Assembly: GCA_035235625.1 (NCBI GenBank)
Contig: CP141140.1
Span: 372,001 to 436,000, forward strand
Direction of reading: 5' to 3'
From: Saururus chinensis
Taxonomy: Eukaryota > Streptophyta > Magnoliopsida > Piperales > Saururaceae
DNA: 64,000 nucleotides
Below are positions 39,805 to 51,943 of the stretch, piece after piece. Position 1 is the first letter of the stretch; each line of letters opens with the position of its first letter. The notes under the pieces are model-generated. The model searched no databases, was not told the DNA's origin, and saw only the letters and a list, made by a program, of their open reading frames with translations. The position numbers and the translations under genes are program-made.

Positions 39805-42800
39805 TTATATCTTATCCTTCTCGAGCATTGCCCGGACTCTGGTTGGAAGTCCATAGAGTCGAATGAAACCTGCTGCATCAGCCTGGTCATAGATATCCCC
39901 ACTCTCAAATGAGGAGAGGTCTTCATTGTACAAACTGAAAGGGCTTTTCCGGCTCACAATGGTAACAGAGCCCTTGTATAATTTTAGGGTTACAGACCCT
40001 GTTGTCGTTTCTGTGATTTTCTCCATAAAGGCATCCATCGCCACACGAAAGGGGTCAAACCAACGGCCCGCATAAACCATCTCTGCATACTTTAAGGCCA
40101 TTGAATCTTTAAATTGCATAGCCTCCCGGTCTAAGGTCAAAGATTCTAGTTCACGAACTGCATCAAACAGAAGGGTTCCACCAGGAGTCTCGTATACCCC
40201 ACGGCTTTTCATACCAACAAGCCGGTTTTCAACCATGTCCACACGACCTATTCCATGTCTCGCACCAATTTCATTAAGTTCTGCGAGAAGAGATGCAGGA
40301 GACAACGCCTTTCCATTAATAGAAATAGGCAGTCCTGAGACTATCCCAACTTCCAAGTACCTACAGTAGCCAAAGGAAAAAACCTTTCTAGTTTTACTAT
40401 TATTTATAGACAAATAAATTTATATTAAAATCCTGAATCCCAAAATTGCAGCTGTACCATCAGCAGGTCACAAGGACCTGAACAGAGAGAAGTTCCCCCC
40501 TTCCAAATGGCTTTTTTAGATAAAACAAGAATGGCAATTATAGTGATAAATGAATAGCTTTGTATATTCTGTTTGACTTCAATTTTATATGGGTAATTAA
40601 ACATGTCTTACTCTGGTTGATCAGGTGCATCTTCAGGGTCTTCAGTCATCATGAACATATCCTTTTCTGGTTGATTGGCAGGGTCTTCTAAGATGCCACC
40701 CTTCAGTAACGTGGTTAAAAGAACAAATATAACTCATGTTGTCCATACCCAACTATATAACATGAAAATTTTGTGTCCCGATGAGCTGCCAGATAAAGAA
40801 GCAAAGCCCAACAGTGTGCCCTATAGTGTCAGGTGGGTGGGACTAAAGGGATTACATGGCAGAAGGCCCTTTTTGGGGAAGATGGAAACCCACTTCATGG
40901 CAAATGTTATTCAGCAATCACTTCAAACAATGAAGTTCCAACACCATACCAGCAGTTGCAATTTAACATCGTAATGGCTCAGGCACATCAGCATGGTACC
41001 AAATTTGGTTGCATACCATAAACAATGTTCATCCTCCACCACTTACATCAAACTCCTGTGGGGTCCCACAATGCCAAGTGCATTCTCAACCATTTCCTGA
41101 GCGGACTGATAAATAATATCATCTGATGGAAGGGCTACCTGCAATAAAATGGGCCTGTATTTGAAAGTTCACTATTTTCTTCAGTCTTCACCACATCCCC
41201 ATGGTCTTACCACTTCCTGACACCAAAGGAGCCCACATTCTACCCTGTGCACAGGCAGCTCATCACATGACCACAGCTCCTTGTAGCAAAAGCATAGAAA
41301 TTTTTATCTAATACCTCATGGCTAATGTGCCATAAATTGCGGTCTCTGCTGTAGATAGATTTCTTTGTCACCGGGACAGGAACATTATGTTTCTTTGCAT
41401 ATTCAATGGCATCTTCTCGCCCTTTGATTTCCCACTCTCTCCATGGAGCAACAACGTTAAGTTCGGGGCTCAATGCATAAAAGGCCAACTCAAAACGCAC
41501 CTGCATGTGTCTGAATGTAAGTTTTATCCTTCCAAGAATAAAAAAAACTATAAATTAACTACATAAGCCTTCTCAAACATTAATTTATTCCTATCAATTA
41601 CTAAAGAACAAATTTGAAAACACCTGATCATTCCCCTTCCCTGTGCATCCATGTGAAACGGCATCAGCGCCAACTTCTTTAGCAACATCAACCATTGCCT
41701 ATAATACATGAACTTTTAAAAACCAATATGGCCATATCTTCCTAATTTAACAATAGCATTAGAAATATGCACCACCTTAGCAATAAGAGGGCGAGCCATT
41801 GATGTTCCAAGCAAGTACTTCCTTTCATATAGAGCCCCAGCTCGCAAGCATGGAAATATATAATCACTCACAAATTCCTCTCTCAAATCTTTAACAACCA
41901 ATTGACTGGCACCACTAGCTTTAGCCTTTGCTTCCAAGCCCTCCATTTCTTTCATACCCTTAGACAAATAATTATAAAAGAGAATTTAAAATAACCAAAA
42001 AAAGAAAAACTCTAGCCCCAAAGAAAAAAATAACAAAGAAGCCTTTAGAGCAAATTTTATGTTGAATTACTTGCCCAACATCAGCAGTGAAACAAACAAC
42101 ATCACATCCATAATTTTCCCTGCAAGAACCAAATAAGAAAAGTAAAAAGTGAAGAATTAATAGAACAAGTTCACTAAGAAAGTGATTTAACACAACATAG
42201 AGAAAAAATAATTAGAATTATTAAGTTGCTAAACAAAAGCCCATTCTCGTATGGTATTTTTTTAAGTCCTAAGTGCAAGCTTAATGTAACACCACAATCC
42301 ATGACATCAGTGAGAGTGAACACATAAGATGTAGTTCAATCTGTTGCATCTCCAATGGAAATACAAGGTAAATAATTGGGAAATATAGAGCGAAAGGGGA
42401 GAGCTTGAGAGAGAAAGGGGAGAAGTCTAACAAACTGAGGGAAGAAGAGAGGGGTCTGGAAATTAAAACTACAATTTTATTCCACTAAAAAAACCAATGT
42501 ACAATCCTCATGAGCAGAAGCCCTTCCTATAGATTTAAGCATTCCTAAAACAACCCAATTCTATTCTACGAAAGAACTAAAAACAAACGTTGCAAAAATC
42601 CAACTTGGAAACTTAAATCTAATTAACCTAGGAATACTGAATACAGAAAATCCTATTAAAGCATTCTTATCAAGGGTCATTACATCCCACCACGTTCCGC
42701 ATATGCCTTGCCTTCAAGGCAGCTGCTTCTCAAGAGTTTGGTACATAGGATGCACATCATTAATAGACATAACCAAATCCCTGTCAAACTCCACTACTGG

Positions 42801-45800
42801 TGTGTTGATCACATCAAGACATACATATGCAAAGACTTGCATTGGTGGCCATGGGTGTACTTCTCATCACAATAGTAACAAAGACCCTTTTTACAGCATT
42901 GCGTCCATTTCAGCCTATGTGAGCCTCTTGACAGAAATGCTAGGAGTGGAAGAGCTAGAATCAACAGATCGTATAGCAAAGGTAGAAGGAAAATGGGTTC
43001 GCAATACATCACTGTGTTGTGAGTATTGTAGATATGCCACGCCTAGGAAACACGGATACTTCAAAACAGGTACAGATATGGTTGCTTGCATGTCCAACCT
43101 TTGATATCACACATTAACTATAAATTCCTATATCAAATCCTTAAATAAGGTAAACAATAAACAAATACTATTTGACTTAGAAGTATGTGCTTTCTGCTCA
43201 AACGATCTAAGCAAAACTATTCCAAACCAATATATTACTAGGTATTTGTAATTGCATTTCAGACATATAGCTACACTTTTCATTATAATCAAGCTTTTAA
43301 TACAAGAACTAACTAGAATATACCTAAAAAACAATAGAAAATAATATTTTAAGAGACACATCCCCCGCATAGTCTCTTGATTTTTTTAAAAATTGCCATA
43401 TCGCCGCACCACCCATATCATATCATACCTGTGTTTCGTATTCGTACTTCCTTGGCCTCAGCCATGTGTGCTAGTTGGATGTGTGAGGTGAACTATAAGT
43501 CAGTTCAACGGACTGACCAGGTTCACTCTAACAACCCACCGAAGTGAGTCAAAGATATTAATATCAGTTGTAACCATCTCTCTCTGCTGTAAACTACCTC
43601 CTAGTCTAAGGGGACTAACTCCCCATGAATCATGTAATCCATGTACTCTATAAATAGAATGAAGATAAATGAGAAATACTCGGATTGAAATTCTCACATG
43701 GTATCGGAGCCAGAAAACAACTTTGATCCCTCTCCTTCAATCATATGGCCTTTATCTTCTTCCCTCTCCTTCCACCATGTCTTCGGCCACCACTTCTGAC
43801 ACACCACATTCCTTCATGGACTCCACCGGCACTTCTCTTCCCATCGTCAAGAGCATTTCACGGGAGGTCTCAGTGAAACTTGCGTCAACAAATTATTCTG
43901 TGGAAGATGCAGGTCTTACCGGTCCTCTGCTGTCATGGTCTCATTGGACTGGTTCATGGTGAAATGGCTCATATTGCCGGCGAGGATGGTGATCCCTCTA
44001 TACGCGCGTGGTTCCGCCTCGACCAGATGATCTTGGCCTGGTTGGCCACCTCTGTTTCCGAGGACGTCCTGCCCAAGTTGCTCATTGCAACTCTGCCCAT
44101 TCTTTCTGGACAATGATGGAGGTCCTCTATGGGAAGCTTTCCCACTCGTGCATCCAAGGCCTCAAAGGGGAGCTCCACAGCCTCTCCAAGGGCTCTCTCT
44201 CTATCAGTGAATACATTAACAAAGCCCGATCTCTAGCTCATACCCCTGCCATGGCCAAGAAGCCAGTCGATGATGATGACTTCATCATCCTCCTACTGAA
44301 AGGCTTGTGCTGCGATTCATGTCGCCCGAGAATTTCGGGTTGTACATGAAGTGGCGGCCCTTCTTATGGACTTGAATTGAGGCTGCAGGGGCAGCTCCCT
44401 GGCCCTGCTCACCTCCAAAACCTCTTTTTCTCCTCGCTCTGTGCTCCTCACGGTGGTTCTAGTGGAGGGGGGCACTCTGGCAGAACTCGTCCCACTTCTC
44501 AAGCCCGTGGATGGAATCCCTCCCCTGCCTCCCTACAGGCTGTACGTGGCCGTGATGGGACCCGTCGTGGACGCCCTAGCGCAGCCCCGTCAACAGCGAC
44601 TATGCGGCTGTGTATTGTTATCGTTGCGGCCACCCCAATCATAAAGCGGATGTTTGGCAGGCCAGTCCAACCGACCCCATCCAATCATTTCTGCACTTCA
44701 CTTGGCCGACCAAGCTGACAATGGGTGGTATCCTAACACTGGAGCCACGACCACATGACTTCCGATTAAACTCAGGTTGATGGTACTACTCCTTACTCTG
44801 GTTCAGATAAAGTCTTTGTGGGTAATGGTGAGGCTCTTCCCATTTCCCATACTGGTTCGGTCAAGTTATTCTCTTCCTCCTAAATTGGAAAAAAGTTTTA
44901 TTAGTTCCTAGACTCACCAAGAACAAGTGTTTTAAACCCAGCCCGGACACTGACCCGAAATGGTGTTCAGGCTGGTTTAACCAGGGGCCAACCCAAGTTG
45001 ACCCAAGAGTATAAATTCTTTGTTTTACTTTCCCTTCCCAAACCCTAAATCTGGAAGTAGAGAGTGGCGCGGGGGGCGCAACAGGAACGGCGGCAACCGA
45101 CAGTGGCTTTCCTTCCCCTCCCGACTCTCCGGCCAGGACCCTGACCAGCTGATGCCCGGCAGTCTTAATCCCCCTTCCCCTCTTCGCTCTTCCCTCTTCC
45201 ACCTTCACCTCCCTCTTCTCCCCGCCCACGGTGGCCGCCTTTTGAAGTTCATCTCCTCCCTGCCTACTGTGCGCCTGCCGTGGCCACGATCCCGACCGGC
45301 AGACGACTCCCCCAGTTCCACCTTCCCCGATTCCCCCTTCCCTGGCCTAGTGAACCCAATACTCAGCTCAGATTGGCTCATTAACACCCCTAGTTATGAC
45401 CCTGGAAGACTCGTGCCATCTGCAGCTCAAATTGATCCATTAGTTGCGCATTACACACAATATGGCTTTGCTAGAACTATTCAAATAGGGCCTCAAGCCA
45501 CTAGAGACAATCACACCATCCTGAGAGAAAGATTTCGCCTTTGCCCAATGCTCAAAGAATTCTTCTTGCAATTGGATGGCAACATCTCGCAAATGGGTGA
45601 TACATTGGTCATCAGGGTCGCTGAAAGCCTGTCGCTATTCAAGTGGACATGAGCGGGATCAAGATTTTGCCATGGGAGCCCAAGGAAAAAAATTTCTACT
45701 ACCAATGTCTTATCTCCAACAGAAATACAAGGTGAGTAATTGGGAGATATAAAGTGAAAGGGCAGAACTTGCGAGAGAAAGGTGAGAAGTTTGACAAGCT

Positions 45801-47272
45801 GAGGGAAGAGAGAAAATCTGAAAATTAAAACTATAATTCTATTCCAATAAAAAATTCAATGTACATTCCTCATTTTAATAGCCCTTCTGATAGATTTAAG
45901 CATTCCTAAAACAACCCAATGCTATTCTAAGACTGAAAATAAACATTGCAAAAATCAAACTAGGAAACTTGAAACTAATTAACCTAGGAATACTGTGTAA
46001 GGAAAATCCTGTTTAAGGCATTCTTATGATGGCAGGGTCATTACACAATCAAAGCTTCCAACAACTCATATCCCATGTTTTAAAGACAAATTTTAGGTGC
46101 CAATTTGTGATCTAATGAAGTTTAATTTCGATTTACTCTATTCTTCTCTCTCTCTCTCTCTTCTCTCTGATATGTAAACTGATCCTCATCTATTCCCTAC
46201 TAGAATATTGGGTCTGATTTGTGAATTCTTTTGGTTCTTCAAGTAAAACACTTTGTATCTTCTAAATTTCATGTGAAATATAAAATCAACTATAAATAGT
46301 TCACAGTCTGTCACATCATGCCTACAATGAACAGTTCTTTCTTGAGTCTGCTTGCATAAAACTAGCAGCCACGACAATCCACATAATCTGATCAATCACA
46401 AAGTAAATCATAATTCATCTCCTTTTACGACCTCAGGTATTTCTATTTTCAAATCATTTGAACAACAGACACAGAGAACCAGTGAAACAAATATCAAATG
46501 GCCCATAGTACAGTTCATGTCCTTTTCTGACCTCCATTATTTCGACTTTCAGACCATTTACGGTTACTAGCAGACAAACATAGCATGCAGTGAAACATAT
46601 CCAACAACACATGCAATAAAGTTATTATCTCACATTCACACTAGGCAATGCTAGCCCCTGCATTGAGTTCAATACATGAAAGACAGTTTGCTTCAGCAGA
46701 AAAGAAAAAAACCACAAAAGAGAGCTTTTCTTGCCTATTGAAGCAAGCTACAGAAAGTCTGATGTTAAAGATTTTCTTTTTTTACCAAAAAGGAAGGAAG
46801 GGTAAGAGAACTAATTGTGATAGGTCTTTCAAGTTTATCATTTTGACCAAACTGTGAACATTTAGTTTTAGGTAACACACCAACACAACACTTTTATTTA
46901 CAAAAGCAACTTTGCAGCTATTTGTACAAAACATGAAAAGTAAATAAAAATGGAAATTATTTCGTAAAGAAACCTTAGCCATGGAACAATAACTGAGGTG
47001 TCCAAGCCACCACTGTATGCAAGAACGACCTTGTTTAATTTGCCACGCCCAGCTACTGACGGTTGACTCACATTACGTGCTAATGTGGCCCTAATAACTG
47101 AAAAAGCAGCTGAACTTTAGAACTACAAAAAGGAAAAATGAGAAGCAACGATACTGCCACAAAGACATCCAGGTAGTTCAATAGCCATACCTGAAGCTCC
47201 TCGGTATTTGGAAGAACCCGATGGTTGACAAACAATAGCATTACCATGTAGTCCACTAGAGCTAGCTCCAAG
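39805..47272 (-). CDS. Argininosuccinate synthase (plastid form), start exon not identified
   Basis: The enzyme joins citrulline and aspartate using ATP, the penultimate step of arginine synthesis, in plastids. Eight minus-strand exons join in frame to 447 codons: 47191-47272, 46974-47097, 42071-42119, 41776-41958, 41624-41698, 41315-41500, 40612-40700 and 39805-40360. All internal junctions are GT-AG and no stop interrupts the frame. Visible motifs are the ATP-binding [73 protein letters not shown] and [20 protein letters not shown]. The first exon listed plus the start of the second is rich in S, G and A without acidic residues, as in a chloroplast transit peptide. The ATG exon upstream of 47272 was not found; see the leader entry. 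The intron 42120-46973 is 4.85 kb because of nested retrotransposons. The frame is intact and probably functional if that intron splices. The standard plant symbol is not certain to me. Confidence 0.93.
41047..41138 (-). other. Exon-like 92-bp stretch inside an argininosuccinate synthase intron
   Basis: Between the exons 41315-41500 and 40612-40700, the minus strand has a good acceptor (TATTGCAG), a 92-bp open stretch beginning [20 protein letters not shown], and a consensus donor (AT|GTAAGT). The stretch does not match argininosuccinate synthase, and its length (not a multiple of three) would shift the frame. I do not recognise its source. It may be a captured exon or a cryptic poison exon. 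Confidence 0.4.
42809..43100 (-). pseudogene. Ty3/gypsy gag, zinc-knuckle end, broken
   Basis: The minus strand encodes SVKRLT, a stop, then [19 protein letters not shown], the CX2CX4HX4C knuckle typical of Ty3/gypsy gag. The frame ends soon after the knuckle. Protease and downstream pol are missing. Confidence 0.88.
43480..44926 (+). mobile_element. Ty1/copia fragment (5' LTR, gag, start of protease) nested in the gypsy element
   Basis: An LTR-like block, 43480-43698, has a TATA box (CTCTATAAATAG near 43650) and ends CTCACA, followed by the primer-binding site TGGTATCGGAGCC (43699-43711), complementary to initiator-Met tRNA. Gag follows, with [30 protein letters not shown] and [13 protein letters not shown] in one frame. 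After frameshifts comes a CCHC-like part, then the protease start, where NTGA stands in place of DSGA, plus [19 protein letters not shown]. It stops near 44926 at the next insertion. Confidence 0.85.
44927..45430. mobile_element. GC-rich MITE-like block starting GTTTTAAACCCAG
   Basis: The start matches the tips of the element at 48004-49905 (TGTTTTAAAACCCAG). It is followed by CCCGG/CCGGACACTGACCC and a CT-rich stretch. The 210-codon frame over it is low-complexity. The right border was not found. Confidence 0.45.
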
Positions 47273-47279
47273 CTGTACA

Positions 47280-48003
47280 GTTAAAAAAGAAGGACCAACT
47301 CATTGAGAATAGCCAAAATATTCATTTAGACGAAAGGTAAGGTTATAATTTGAAAGGAGAAAACAATAAGTGTGTTGGGGTCATTTGCAAATAAAAAGTT
47401 TTCAAGTCAATAGCTGATTCAACTCAACTGCGTCTTCCTCTCATCCTACTTCTCCCCCAACAACCCTCCCCCACTCTCCCCCCTTCCACCCTACAACAAA
47501 AATTAAAAACAAGAAAAACGACCAAGAAAATCACGGTCAGATGCAATGAAAATTCTAAAATAACAGAAATGTTTGGCTAAAATATTGAAAACAGTAAAAC
47601 CATGGACGTGCATTGTAGCAGTTACTACTAACAAACCTTTAGTGCATATAAAGAAAACGGTATCTATTCTTGAACGTGGGATATAATGCTGACTCTGAAT
47701 TTGCACAGAATGGGAAAAAATAGATTCAATAATAAAGGGAAGGGAGGAGAGAGAGAGAAGATTATTCGCCCACCATGGCTGCGACTGCTAGGAGGTGAAA
47801 TGAGACCGCCCGATCACTGCCGATAAATCGAGAGTAAGGGAACCGTGAAGTGAACTGAGGACCTCTGTGATTCTTGTTGGTAAAGAAGCAGCCCTTCCTA
47901 ACACCTACTAGGGTTTTTATTCCTTGTTCTAAATTTGCCCCTGGTATTTACCGAAGTGACCGACAAAGTCGCACTCGGCCGCGGCTTTAAGCAATTTTTT
48001 ATC
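47280..48003 (-). other. Likely promoter and leader region of argininosuccinate synthase
   Basis: No complete first exon could be set. On the minus strand a telo-box-like AAAACCCTAGTAGG (about 47907-47921) precedes a leader that reaches GCAGCCATGG at about 47772-47780. The ATG there (47776-47774) opens only MVGE before a stop. However, ATG is followed at once by GTGGGC, a possible donor, so exon 1 could end right after the ATG and join the phase-0 exon at 47272. This is speculative. Confidence 0.35.
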
Positions 48004-49905
48004 AATGTTTTAAAACCCAGGCCACTCACCCTATTTGTGGCCGGGCCGGTTCAACCGGGGTCTACCTGGCTGACCCGATTAATATATAATTTCCTCTTCA
48101 TCGGGCTTCAACCCTAATTCCTATTTCTCACCACTGCCTCCCACTTATTAGAGTAAAGAGCAGGAAGAAGTAGGATGGGCGCATGAGCAGGGCCGGCTTA
48201 ATACATTTCGGGGCCTAAGGCGAATTTTCCCACCAAGGTTAATATTGCTTAAAGTTATAAGTAATTTAAATATGTAAAAATTATAAGATTATTAATTTTG
48301 GGTAATGATACTAACCTGGCCCTTTTGTTGTGTCGTCATAGCATTGCCATCACTTTGGTTTTTTCAGGATCCTGCCTCTAGGTTAGCGTCAACTTCTTTT
48401 TTTTTTCTTTTCTATGTCCTAAAGGGGAAGGTAGAATATACATTTCATCAAGCCTGGTTATGTTCAAAAATTAATCTCACTAATAGTGGTAGATGCATAG
48501 CTAATTTGAATTTGATTTACCCTCCCGGCCTCCACATTAAGCTGTACACCATGTATGAAGTGAGTACGATGTGCAAGAAATATATTCTTTATTGCCAAAA
48601 AGAGAAAGTACAACTTCCATGGGTTTCTTTTGATTTTCTGCATGAGGAAAAAAGGTAGTTAAACACGATTACATGAGCATAATTAAAAAAATAAAGAGCC
48701 TCAAAACTAATTTATGGAGTGTACCTAAGTCTGGCCCAATTATTGGCTTTGGGAGCAGATTGATGTTTAAAACAAAGTTTTAAAATTAATATTTTCTCAG
48801 TTGTCTCAAATTATTAGTTTTATTTAATTTTTTAAAATGTACTAATTTGATATGGATTTGTAAATAAAATCATAAGCATGAGAAGTCTTGGAAGATCATA
48901 AGCCAATACCAGGTATCAGCATTCTCAAAAGATCATTAGGATTACTTAGTCTAAATTCAGTGAAAAATGAGGTGCTAAAGTTTGAAACAATAACACAGGC
49001 CTATAAAATGTTTACCTATTGAGATGAATGGCAAAAGGGTGTGCAGGAAGAGGAACTGATAAGAAAGTTGATCCATAGAAAACAGAAACGAAAAATTGAG
49101 CAAAAAAATATAAAAAAGCTGAGTAACTTTTGGCCAGCAAAGAACTACCTCAATGACAGAAAATATATCATTGTTATCACTCTCTCATTGTTATCACTCT
49201 CTCGTAGGCTATTTTTGTTCTAAATTACATAAAAAATGCAAAGGGCCTTCATTAAGTGGTGAGGCCTTAGGCAGCCGCCTAAGCTGCCTAAGGGTTGAGC
49301 CGGCCCTGCGCATGAGATGGCATGCTGGATCCTGCTAATGGGCTTGGCAACGGAGCTGAACTCAAGGCTGTTGATGCAGATGGAACCATGGAGGCCAGCA
49401 GCGGAGTGAACTAGTGAAGACCACATGGTTCCGAGGCAACATGCACACCATGTCATAAGCCGTAGGCGGTGCAGCCGGGGCTGCCAAAGATGAGGAGAAA
49501 TGCAAGGACTGGAGGAGGTGGGAGGGGTAGACAGACCTGGGGCCTGGCCAGGGGAGGGCAGGTTATTTTCAGTAGGCGTTTATTGGGACTTTGGCAGCGG
49601 ATTTGAATGGAGACGATCAAAGTCAGAGGCGCTACTTCAAGCTTCAACCCGGACCACCCTCTTCCCCTTCCCCTTCCCTTCCCTCTCCATCTCCTTCTCC
49701 TTCCCCCTTCACCTCCCTCATGCATTTTTTTTTTTTTACAACCTGGCCCGGCCCGGTAATCTAGGTTACCGGCTTGACTGGCCAGGTTTAATTGACCCAG
49801 TTGAGTTAACTATGCCCGGTAACCTTGATGGCTCGGCCTGGATTTTTGATCAGGTTCGGTTGAACCTGAACCAGTCAGGATGGTCTGGGTTTTAAAACAC
49901 TAATT
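48004..49905. mobile_element. TIR element with TGTTTTAAAACCCAG tips, split by a hAT insertion
   Basis: The left tip TGTTTTAAAACCCAG and the right end CTGGGTTTTAAAACA are inverted copies. After the tips, both arms carry GGCCGGGCCGG/GGCCCGGCCCGG-type sequence and CT-rich blocks. A 1121-bp hAT element sits inside. No target duplication was evident. The same tip occurs at 44927. Confidence 0.6.
48188..49308. mobile_element. hAT transposon, non-autonomous, perfect 8-bp TSD
   Basis: The left tip CAGGGCCGGCTTAA and the right end GAGCCGGCCCTG form a TIR of about 11 bp, and CCTAAGGCG / CCTTAGGC stand inward of the tips. CGCATGAG flanks both sides (48180-48187 and 49309-49316). The tip sequence and an 8-bp duplication define a hAT element. 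Interior frames (for example 48305-48658) show no transposase motif that I recognise. Confidence 0.92.
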
Positions 49906-50334
49906 TTTATACCTAGCCAGGTCTCAAACCCAATTTTGGATGCAAGGACGATCGGAAGAAAGGGCAGCAGTATGGGCTAACAAATCAATGGGCTAGGGTT
50001 ACTACCTAAAAGAAAAGAGTTAGGAGCTTTTGACCAAAGTAGACTCCTACTTTGGTCAAATAACCAAAGTGTGAATAAGTATATGCTATTTACCAAAGTA
50101 GATTTGCTCACATGGGAACTTGCATACGAGGAAAAAAATTTTACTTAAATACCCTCTCCTAAATGCCTCCTCCCGCTCATTTGTTACCCTGGGTGTACAA
50201 TCATGATTGTTCGTCTACCGGAGCCATTTCCGCCATCACCACCTCACGAAGACTGTCCTCTGTCACTGCCCATTCTTTCCTCTCTCGCTTTCAGTTTTCT
50301 CGATTCCTCATTCCCTTCTGGAGCCTTCATCTTG

Positions 50335-50470
50335 CCCTTGCCCTCACCACCTTCACTACCCTCATCTCGCCCTCGCCCACACCCTCACTACCCACATCTC
50401 GCCCTCGCCCTCACCCTCACTACCCTCATCTCGCCCTCACTCTCACTATCTTCATCTAGTCCTCACCACA
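50335..50470. repeat. Pyrimidine-rich minisatellite
   Basis: Units of CCTCGCCCTCACCCTCACTA followed by CCCTCATCT repeat imperfectly. The serine/proline-rich frames here are repeat artefacts. Confidence 0.85.
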
Positions 50471-50689
50471 TCTGAAAGGTACTGATTTTTTTCTAAATTT
50501 GATATATTTGTTTTAGACTGAAATTGTGCTAGTTATATACATGAATGTTTAACAAATTTCCTCATTTGGTCTATTTGGTTTTTGCTTGCATTTCCCATAT
50601 TATTGCGATTGTTACATAATAACTAAAATTTGCATTTTATTGAGAATGAAGCATAAATTAGTTACAAATTACCTATTGTGATTAGTACA

Positions 50690-51943
50690 TAATGATTAAA
50701 TTTATTATTTATACACTTGTGTGACTGCATGTCATTATGTTGATTATTCTAATGCATGTTTTTATTATTGATGCACTAAGTTATATCGGTAACTTAAGGT
50801 TAATGAAGACTAATAAAGAGATATTGGTTGTCATGGGATTGGGGGAGAATATATAATCAAGATAAATACTAAAATATGCTAATAGGGTTTGGGACCAATT
50901 TGTTTTTGTGAATGGGACCCTGACATAAAATTTTACCTTGGTTTATTAACCGATGATGGTTATGGGGTGTTCTTTGAGTCTCAACTCAGTGGATGAGCTA
51001 TTTATTTGGTCGATTCACAAGGTAAAGAGGACCCAATTGGCTCGATGATTACTTGACTAGATAAAAATAATCTAGTTTAAGTTTTGAATGTTTAGGGGAG
51101 TCAATGGTCATAAAGACCAAAGGGTTCTATGAATACATTATTAATGTCTTAGAAGATATTTTCTCCCTAAGTTGGGATGGTGAAAATTGCGATATGTTTT
51201 CTTCACTATCACGACAGTTTGGGTCTTGGTCAAAAAGGTCTCTACCATGAGTTTTCTACAAGTCTTCTCAGGACCATATAGTGCATATGAAAAGTGGAGT
51301 TGTAATAAGCGAAACGATTAAAGAACTTGCATAAAATATAAGTTGATTAAAAATACTCAAGCATTGCATGTGTGATGTTATGCTTTTTAGGATAGTGTAA
51401 TTTTAGGCAGAAATATGTCTGGATCTGATCTTGTTGAAAACATTGGAGATGTTGTCTAATGAGTATATAAGTAACTAACATCGGGTGATGTTAGCCCGAT
51501 TCAAAAAATATTAATAAAACTTGTTGCCCCTTTGGAAGCTATTCTCCTTAAGGCAGATAGGTTCTATTATTGTTGTTGTTTTTTGGTTTGATTAGTTACA
51601 TATTCTCCACGCGATGACAAGTAAGACCAGGATTGGCGAGCACAAGATGAAGTTCCTCATTTCTGCAATTTCGATACGTAAGTATATCTTTGGCGTGAGT
51701 GTCAACTTAGTTATTTTTAGATGGATGTCAGACTTATACTTAGATGGACAAGCCCTTCTTATTTAATTTTGAGACGTATACTAATATTATATAATTTGAT
51801 ATTCGTATTTGTAAACCCCAGTTGTCATGACATGGATATTCAATTGAATAGTTTATTTTGTATTTAAAAAAGAAAAAAAAAATCTTTTGAGTTATCATTT
51901 ATGCTATTTTAAAAAGGTTTTAAAAATCCAAGTCATGACAATA
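50690..51943. mobile_element. LTR fragment (family 2, copy D3), inverted
   Basis: The reverse complement starts TGTCATGACTTGGATTTTTA at 51943 and is colinear with the first 1.5 kb of the solo LTR at 28355-32051. The other end is lost around 50690. Orientation is opposite to D1 and D2. Confidence 0.8.

Larger units (their letters stand above)
42342..46045 (-). mobile_element. Ty3/gypsy retrotransposon, internally deleted and itself interrupted, in intron
   Basis: Direct repeats 42342-42684 and 45706-46045 (about 340 bp) start TGT and end GGGTCATTACA. The element is flanked on both sides by CAATC (42337-42341 and 46046-46050), a perfect 5-bp duplication. On the minus strand a degenerate primer-binding site TGGTAGTAGAAA follows the LTR at 45704, and a purine-rich GTGGTGGGA precedes the other LTR at 42685. 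These set the direction as minus, the same as the host gene. Only part of gag survives. A copia fragment and a GC-rich MITE-like block are inserted in it. Confidence 0.9.

Noticed and set aside
45020..45652. 210-codon plus-strand frame in the argininosuccinate synthase intron
   Set aside because: Spans a GC-rich MITE-like block and gypsy leader; composition is low-complexity and no family is recognised.
48305..48658. 117-codon frame inside the hAT element as a transposase
   Set aside because: No dimerisation-domain or BED-finger pattern visible; too short.
50163..50485. Three overlapping serine/proline-rich frames of 90-98 codons
   Set aside because: They follow a CCCTCGCCCTCAC minisatellite and are open in all three frames.
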